Translations under genes and position numbers: made by a program
Notes under the pieces: model-generated
Databases searched by the model: none
The model's input: only the letters and a program-made list of their open reading frames with translations
What the model was told of the DNA's origin: nothing
Shown: positions 59,251 through 64,000 of the stretch, in pieces
Position numbering within the stretch: the first letter of the stretch is position 1
Layout: each line of letters opens with the position of its first letter
Assembly: GCA_045542595.1 (NCBI GenBank)
Contig: JAZQLI010000043.1
Span: 24,820 to 88,819 of the forward strand
From: Scatosoma sp045542595
Lineage (GTDB): Bacteria > Bacillota > Clostridia > Christensenellales > Borkfalkiaceae
DNA: 64,000 bases
Direction of reading: 5' to 3'

Positions 59251-60123
59251 ATGAACACAGAAGAACTGAAAACATTTATATTTTTAGCGAAAGTAAAAAA
59301 CTTTACACTTGCCGCGGAAAGACTGGGCATTGCACAATCGACGGTAACCAACCGTATAAGCGAATTAGAAAAAGAAGTGAGTAAAAAACTCTTTTCCCGC
59401 GGTTCGAAAAACGTAAAGCTTACCGAAGCAGGCGAAATTTTCTTGCGCTATGCACAACGTATCCTTGAATTGCAAGATACGTCTATTGAAGAGATGAACG
59501 CACTTTCGTCGCATAGCCGTAAATTTTCCGTAGGCGCTATCAACGCTACGTATGAAATTTACGTGAAGCCTTTAGTAGACGAATGTCTAAAAGACAACAC
59601 TGTAACTTCGGTGAAAGTAATGTTGGGGCACTCGCTTGATTTAATTCAACAATTACAGGATAATATGTTGGATATGGTATTTTCCGCCGTGCCATTAAAA
59701 CGCTTGGGGTACGTTTGCGACGTTTATGATGTTGACCGCGTAGCGCTTGTATGCGGTAAAGGTAAAAACGAATATCCAAATGGCGTAACCAAAGCACAGC
59801 TTAGTAAATTGCCCTATCTGATGTGCGATTTCACGTTAAGTGAAGCAGGCGTATTTATACGCTCGTTATTCCCCCGTCATCATATTTTCCGTTTGGACGT
59901 AGACAACAGTTCGAAACTGCTCCCTTATCTTGAAAACGGATTAGGATATTCGTTCCTGCCGTATAAATTAGTAAAGGACAAGTTAGAAGACGGTACTTTG
60001 GAAGAAGTAAAGTTGGCCGATTTCACAGCACCGAACGTTACTACGTATCTCATTTATAGACAAGGCTACGACGTAAAGCAGTTTTTAGAAAATAAATTTG
60101 ATGCCGTAAAAGAACAAGAATAA
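59251..60123 (+). CDS. LysR-family transcriptional regulator
   Basis: A 290-residue regulator: winged helix-turn-helix at residues 1-60 (FTLAAERLGIAQSTVTNRIS, KLFSRGSKNVKLTEAG), then a periplasmic-binding-like effector domain. LysR proteins usually act on the divergent neighbour, so the yggS-SDR unit is the first candidate target; the effector is unknown. The ribosome site is weak (AAGGAT, far). Followed by a 13-bp hairpin terminator. Confidence 0.88.
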   Translation: MNTEELKTFIFLAKVKNFTLAAERLGIAQSTVTNRISELEKEVSKKLFSRGSKNVKLTEAGEIFLRYAQRILELQDTSIEEMNALSSHSRKFSVGAINATYEIYVKPLVDECLKDNTVTSVKVMLGHSLDLIQQLQDNMLDMVFSAVPLKRLGYVCDVYDVDRVALVCGKGKNEYPNGVTKAQLSKLPYLMCDFTLSEAGVFIRSLFPRHHIFRLDVDNSSKLLPYLENGLGYSFLPYKLVKDKLEDGTLEEVKLADFTAPNVTTYLIYRQGYDVKQFLENKFDAVKEQE

Positions 60124-60143
60124 ATATGACGATTTACCATTTT

Positions 60144-60175
60144 ATAAGGTAGTGGTGTACATACCACTACCTTAT
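60144..60175 (+). terminator. lysR terminator
   Basis: Perfect 13-bp stem ATAAGGTAGTGGT/ACCACTACCTTAT with loop GTACAT, followed by CTTCTTAT; the U tract is imperfect. Confidence 0.7.
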
Positions 60176-60184
60176 CTTCTTATA

Positions 60185-60217
60185 AAAAAACGTTCGGCTT
60201 GCTGCCGAACGTTTTTT
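60185..60217. terminator. Bidirectional terminator, mainly of the GH28 gene
   Basis: A6CGTTCGGC, loop TTGCT, GCCGAACGT6: perfect 14-bp stem with runs on both sides, 2 bp beyond the GH28 stop. Confidence 0.88.
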
Positions 60218-60219
60218 AA

Positions 60220-61722
60220 TTACAAGTTCACGTCTTCCAACGTTAAATTTTTAATGTTTTTCAAGACGACTTTCTGTTTTTTATCCGTTTCCGCTTCGTC
60301 CCAAAACACGTCTTTTATCGTAACGTTATTTAAGTAATTTTCTTCCTTTTCAAAACCGATAAACGAGATAGGCGGTACAGGCATTCGCGTTCCGTTATTC
60401 CAAGCGGAAATACCTTTTACCCCGATATTTTCAAACGCTATATTTTCTATCACGGGAATGGTAGGCGCGGCTTGTCCGTCATTGTTATACGATAAACTCG
60501 TTTGAATGGAAAGCAGCGCAAAGCGGCAATTTTTCACCTTTACGTTTTTAACGTATCCACCCCGTTCTTTGGTGGCTTTTAAAATAAAACCAGAATAGCA
60601 ATTTAAAAAATCGCAATCCCAAATGTATACGTTTGTAACTCCACCCGACATCTCGCTGCCTATAGCGATTCCGTTTTTTCCGTAGCAATCGAAAACGCGC
60701 ACGTTTTTCGTGGGACGGTTAATAGTATTCCCTTCGGGATTTTTTCCCGATTTTATAGCAATCGCGTCATCGTGCGTGATAAATTCACAAGCAAATATCG
60801 TACAATTCTCCGAAGAATCGGGATCCCAGCCGTCGCCGTTCCACACGCCCATTGAACGAATACTGCAACGATAGGTTAATACGTCTTTACAATAGGTCAT
60901 ATGAATATTCCACGACGCGCCGTAACCAAACGTAACGCCCGTAAAAATGACGTTTTGCGCGTTGCTTACCGCCACCAAGCGCGGACGGGCACGACCTGGA
61001 AGCGTACGCTCGTTTTCGCAGGTTTTTACGTAATCCGCGTTATTAGTCATAAATTCTTTCAAGCGTTCGCGCTCGCTTTCAATAACCCTTTCAGCAAGCT
61101 CCTTGCCCCCACCGAAAACGCAACCCTTTCCGCGAATGACGATATTTTGAGTAGTATAGCCCGCCTTATAGTCCAACGTGCCGATATTGATAAGCGCGCT
61201 GTAGCATTCCATTTCAATCCCTTCGAAACGGGAATGTCTTTTCGGCGCGTAATCAGCTACGCTTGCCGTACCCTGCAAAATAGCATTCTCGTCCAAATAC
61301 AATTCGCTATTGGCGTGCATATCCAACGCGCCCGTCAAATATATCCCTTTGGGAAGATACACCGCTTGATTTTCCTTGCAATCGTCAAAAGCACGCTGCA
61401 ACGCCTGTGTATTCAACGTTTTTCCGTCGCCCACCGCATTGTACGGCGGCTTGGTCACGTCGATACGTACTTTCGCCTGTTTCGTTTCAAGAACACCGTC
61501 AAATAACACTTGCGCTACTTCGCCCGCTTCGTCTAAACGCTCTACGCGCACGGAATATTCCGTTTGGGGAGTAAGTTTGTCAAACGTAACGTGCGTTTTT
61601 TTTGTAAGCGAATAAGTAACTCCGTTTAAAATTGTGCGATAGAGTACTCCGTTGGGAAGTTCCCATTGTTTATCCCAATATAACGTAATTTCATCGTCAA
61701 ATATAACGGTATTTATCATCAT
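60220..61722 (-). CDS. Glycoside hydrolase family 28 protein, intracellular
   Basis: A 500-residue beta-helix pectinase-type enzyme with an N-terminal fibronectin-III-like domain (about 1-80). No signal peptide, so it would act on imported oligogalacturonides. GH28 landmarks: WNGDGWDPDSS, HDDAIAIKSG with the Asp pair, IGSEMSGG and ATKERGG. Two canonical positions differ: the His of the GHG motif is Asn (KNGIAIGSE) and the Arg of RIK is Ile (FILKATK). The fold is certain; activity or specificity may be altered. It follows the serine hydrolase gene by 15 bp in one operon. Confidence 0.85.
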   Translation of the reverse strand: MMINTVIFDDEITLYWDKQWELPNGVLYRTILNGVTYSLTKKTHVTFDKLTPQTEYSVRVERLDEAGEVAQVLFDGVLETKQAKVRIDVTKPPYNAVGDGKTLNTQALQRAFDDCKENQAVYLPKGIYLTGALDMHANSELYLDENAILQGTASVADYAPKRHSRFEGIEMECYSALINIGTLDYKAGYTTQNIVIRGKGCVFGGGKELAERVIESERERLKEFMTNNADYVKTCENERTLPGRARPRLVAVSNAQNVIFTGVTFGYGASWNIHMTYCKDVLTYRCSIRSMGVWNGDGWDPDSSENCTIFACEFITHDDAIAIKSGKNPEGNTINRPTKNVRVFDCYGKNGIAIGSEMSGGVTNVYIWDCDFLNCYSGFILKATKERGGYVKNVKVKNCRFALLSIQTSLSYNNDGQAAPTIPVIENIAFENIGVKGISAWNNGTRMPVPPISFIGFEKEENYLNNVTIKDVFWDEAETDKKQKVVLKNIKNLTLEDVNL

Positions 61723-61737
61723 ATATACCCCACTTAT

Positions 61738-63219
61738 TTATTGTTTTTTTGCCGTCAGCACGCCTTCGTATTCCGTCAAGAAATTTTCCGCCGCTCTTGT
61801 AAATAGTGCACTTGCGTAGTTGTCTTTAAAGGAAAATATCGCACTCATGTTACCGAAATATTCGTCAATGATTTGCACGTATAACAATAATTTTTTATCT
61901 TCCAACCACGCACAAGACGCCGCGTCGCGATAGGTAAACCCGTCCGTTGTTTTCATTCCGCCAAACTCGCGCGAGTAGCCAAGCTGGGGAAACTGGCCGA
62001 ATACGTTATGATTTACGCCAAAGGGAATTACCTTATCCCCTTGTCCGTTGGTATAACGGAATTCACCCGTCGTTTTATCCTTAAACACAAAGGAAAATTT
62101 CGTAATTCCCATACGGTTTTCGTCGCAAATATATTCGATTCCGCTTAATGCTTCACGGAAAGGAGAATCGTCCGCGCCCTTTGCGGCGCGAAGCGTTAAA
62201 CCGTCCATTTTTTTGACAAGCTCGGCGTGCGCAAGTTTGTCTTCAGGCAAAGTTTTTTCTTGGATTGCAGGCAAAATTACGTCCCGTATTTGCGTGAAAA
62301 TCATTTCACGGGGCAAAGTTGTACCTTGGTCATCCGAAGTGCAGGCAAACAGGAAATTTTTATCGGGATAGCAAATGGTGAACTGATTGCCCATACCCAC
62401 GAAAGCAAATCCGTTGCCGCCAACGCGCCAAATTTGATAGCCGTAGCCAAAGGAATACCCTTTATAATACGCATTTTCCTTATTGTCCACTACTTTAGAC
62501 GTGGCTTCGCGCAAGTACTTTTCATTCATCAAGCGTTTCCCTTTCCAAACGCCGTAATTCATAACAAATTGCCCAAACGCCGCCATATCTCGAAGAGTGC
62601 AAATCATTGCCGAATCCCCCCACGAGTCCCCGTTGGGTGTTTGCAATATTTTCGCCGTTTGAAATACACCCATTTCATTGAAAAGCTTTTCCTTTAAATA
62701 GGTAAGTAACTTCTTTCCCGAAAGTTTTTCAACGAGCGCGGAAAGCACTTGCGAACCAGGGCTGTCGTATTGCCAATACGTACCCGAAGGATGGGTTGTT
62801 CTTTGGTCGTTAAAATACAAATGCACTCTGTCGGGGTCGTTTGCCGTAAACCACCATTTGGCAGGATTGCCTACCGTGCACATCGTGAGCATATCTTTAA
62901 TGGTTTGCTCGTTTAAATATTTCGGCAATTCCCCGTCTATTTTTTCGGGGAAATAATCGACTATTTTATCGTCTAAAGAAAGCTTGCCTTCTTCTTCTAA
63001 AAGTCCGATAGCCACGCCGACGAAACTTTTGGTTTGCGAATACATTCTATGGCAAAAATCTTGATGAAAAGGTTTCCAGTAGCCTTCCGCGAAAATTTTC
63101 TCGTCTTTCATAAATAAAACGCCGTGCGTAGTTGCACCGCAATTTTCTAACGCAGTAAGAAATTCCGTTATTACTTTTGAAGATATACCTGCCTGTTCCG
63201 GCGTGATTTTTTCAAACAT
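61738..63219 (-). CDS. Serine hydrolase of the beta-lactamase class C family
   Basis: A 493-residue penicillin-binding-like esterase or amidase. The catalytic SxxK is SQTK (MYSQTKSFVGV near residue 61) and the YxN motif reads YDS, a common variant. A C-terminal lipocalin-like domain of about 120 residues (KMDGLTLRAA onward) is typical of this subgroup. No signal peptide. The substrate is unknown; pairing with GH28 hints at deacetylation or de-esterification of pectin fragments. Promoter directly upstream; ATG behind AAGGGG. Confidence 0.82.
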   Translation of the reverse strand: MFEKITPEQAGISSKVITEFLTALENCGATTHGVLFMKDEKIFAEGYWKPFHQDFCHRMYSQTKSFVGVAIGLLEEEGKLSLDDKIVDYFPEKIDGELPKYLNEQTIKDMLTMCTVGNPAKWWFTANDPDRVHLYFNDQRTTHPSGTYWQYDSPGSQVLSALVEKLSGKKLLTYLKEKLFNEMGVFQTAKILQTPNGDSWGDSAMICTLRDMAAFGQFVMNYGVWKGKRLMNEKYLREATSKVVDNKENAYYKGYSFGYGYQIWRVGGNGFAFVGMGNQFTICYPDKNFLFACTSDDQGTTLPREMIFTQIRDVILPAIQEKTLPEDKLAHAELVKKMDGLTLRAAKGADDSPFREALSGIEYICDENRMGITKFSFVFKDKTTGEFRYTNGQGDKVIPFGVNHNVFGQFPQLGYSREFGGMKTTDGFTYRDAASCAWLEDKKLLLYVQIIDEYFGNMSAIFSFKDNYASALFTRAAENFLTEYEGVLTAKKQ

Positions 63220-63245
63220 AAAGCACCCCTTGTCCGTTTTGGAAA

Positions 63246-63274
63246 ATTATATCACAAAAATTTGGTCATAGCAA
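63246..63274 (-). promoter_or_regulatory. Promoter of the serine hydrolase-GH28 operon
   Basis: Minus strand TTGCTA (63269-63274), 17 bp, TATAAT (63246-63251), 26 bp before the ATG. The remainder of the 184-bp gap (to 63404) is A/T-rich with one hairpin. Confidence 0.7.
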
Positions 63275-63365
63275 GTGTATGGTAACATTTTCTTTTTGAT
63301 TTTTTTAATATTTCTTCTTTTTTTCATATTATAATGATTTTTATTGATTTTTTTTACATATATCG

Positions 63366-63405
63366 AATAACGCGGAAAGCTATATATTCTCTCCGCGTTA
63401 TTTTT
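63366..63405. terminator. Hairpin after the penicillin-binding protein fragment
   Basis: AATAACGCGGA/TCCGCGTTATT, perfect 11-bp stem with a 15-nt loop. The better U run is on the plus strand; on the minus strand it lies directly after the stop at 63404 and may end that transcript. Confidence 0.5.
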
Positions 63406-63631
63406 ATATTACTATATTCGGTTGTATGTTTTTTAAGCTTATAATCCCTTGAAATATTTCTCCTGCACAGGGCGCGGCAACTACCGAGCCGTAATAAGCC
63501 CCCTGCGGTTCGTCTACGATAACGAGTGTTAGATATTTCGGATTATCCACGGGAAAAAAGCCGACGAACGACGATACGTATTTTCCTACAGCAATGCGCC
63601 CGTTTTCATACTTTTGCGCCGTACCTGTTTT
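63404..63631 (-). pseudogene. C-terminal fragment of a penicillin-binding protein transpeptidase
   Basis: 75 codons beginning exactly at the active-site motif KTGTAQKYENG and continuing SSFVGFFPVDNP, LVIVDEPQGAYYG and AAPCAGEIFQGII: the final part of class B PBPs (SpoVD/FtsI type). Upstream the frame reads only DFTTQPTY, which is not PBP-like (an AG pair normally precedes KTGT), and reaches an in-frame TGA at 63665-63667. The N-terminal about 85 percent of the gene is absent. Either an element has split the gene or the sequence is joined wrongly here. Confidence 0.75.
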
Positions 63632-63756
63632 ATATGTAGGTTGTGTAGTAAAATCATTTTCACCTCAAAATCATTAGGTTTTATAAGGCTTTTATAAAAT
63701 TTATCTTATCAAAATAATTCTGCGATAGGTTTTATATGTAGGTTGTGTAGTAAAAT
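63627..63756. repeat. 28-bp repeats at the junction with the PBP fragment
   Basis: A 28-bp sequence starting GTTTTATATGTAGG and ending TGTGTAGTAAAAT is found at 63627-63654 and identically at 63729-63756. A shorter degenerate copy (GTTTTATAAGG to TAAAAT, 63678-63700) begins at the midpoint, so starts are spaced 51 and 51 bp. The first copy overlaps the KT codons of the PBP fragment. Such regularly placed copies at an edge resemble recombinase or transposase binding sites at an element end. Confidence 0.6.
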
Positions 63757-64000
63757 GCAAAATCAGTATCACAGAAGATATAGCCTAATAAAAACAATAA
63801 AAACCCTATAAACATTATATATAGTATATAATAGAATATAGGGTTAGAATTTTTATATTAAGTTTTGTCGAATAAAACAACATTCTGTCTCATGCCGTTG
63901 CAATATTTAACTTTGGAAACAAATCCAAATTTAAAACCTTCTTGGGCACGTTCTCACGATGCACATCACGAATATATAAGGCGCATTTTTTAGATTCGAT
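63632..64000. other. AT-rich DNA right of the PBP break, no certain gene
   Basis: 369 bp with composition unlike the rest. It holds the repeats (63627-63756), an imperfect palindrome between CCCTATA (from 63809) and TATAGGG, and short frames in both strands near the edge: minus 63890-64000, open to the edge, ending PKLNIATA; plus about 63863-63993, containing KPSWARSHDAHH. Neither is recognised, and only one of them can be real. Confidence 0.45.

Noticed and set aside
63627..63756. A short CRISPR array made of the 28-bp repeats
   Set aside because: Only two exact copies, 102 bp apart, with a degenerate copy between them. One copy is fused to PBP codons and no cas gene is seen, so the spacing does not fit a repeat-spacer array.

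Overview
The window looks like a low-to-moderate-GC, strictly anaerobic Firmicute, most likely an uncultured gut Clostridium relative. The signs are strong Shine-Dalgarno sites, many promoters with a 17-bp spacer, WhiA, YceD/L32, TmcAL, a Re-type citrate synthase, Hdr/Flx electron-transfer genes and acetate-forming AckA/Pta. Species cannot be named from this. Almost all genes lie on the minus strand; the plus-strand genes are tmcAL, a DeoR regulator, pyk and a LysR regulator.

Layout, left to right. 1-2980: uvrC, a Cof-type HAD phosphatase and the start of hprK (cut by the edge). 3003-5929: a copper P-type ATPase fused in frame to a CopZ-like domain, plus an ArsR regulator. 6031-8950: yceD-rpmF and ackA/pta. 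9084-10229: tmcAL. 10275-14033: mgtC, glycerol-1-phosphate dehydrogenase, a phosphomannomutase-like HAD protein and a phosphoesterase. 14111-18046: an anaerobic glycerol-3-phosphate dehydrogenase operon with a divergent DeoR regulator. 18927-23060: an ABC exporter, a 35-codon peptide gene too short for routine calling, a large secreted protein and RNase P RNA. 23172-24768: pyruvate kinase and tRNA-Ser(CGA). 24840-37505: a long operon of an LDH/MDH-family dehydrogenase, fumarase, HdrBCA, FlxDCBA-like subunits, a soluble fumarate reductase pair and a putative dicarboxylate exporter. 37651-38458: a small membrane protein and a small Cys-rich protein. 38753-47308: fruK-like kinase, pfkA, dnaE, whiA, a PHP phosphoesterase and murB. 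47464-52801: nagA, a ROK-like kinase, phosphoglucomutase and a membrane protein. 52894-57504: Re-citrate synthase, aconitase and isocitrate dehydrogenase. 57560-60175: an SDR protein, YggS and LysR. 60185-63274: an intracellular GH28 and a serine hydrolase. 63404-64000: the 3' end of a penicillin-binding protein gene that breaks off at its KTGT motif against AT-rich DNA carrying 28-bp repeats.

How the genes fit together. Glycolysis (pfkA, fruK, pyk) feeds acetate (pta/ackA). A broken (horseshoe) TCA cycle has an oxidative arm (Re-citrate synthase, aconitase, IDH) making 2-oxoglutarate and a reductive arm (malate to fumarate to succinate). In the reductive arm the fumarate reductase has no membrane anchor and is encoded with a complete HdrABC-FlxABCD set, so a cytosolic NADH/ferredoxin/fumarate electron-bifurcating complex is the most interesting hypothesis here. 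The second is the secreted protein, 35-residue peptide and ABC exporter unit behind rnpB. The third is the element boundary at the right edge.
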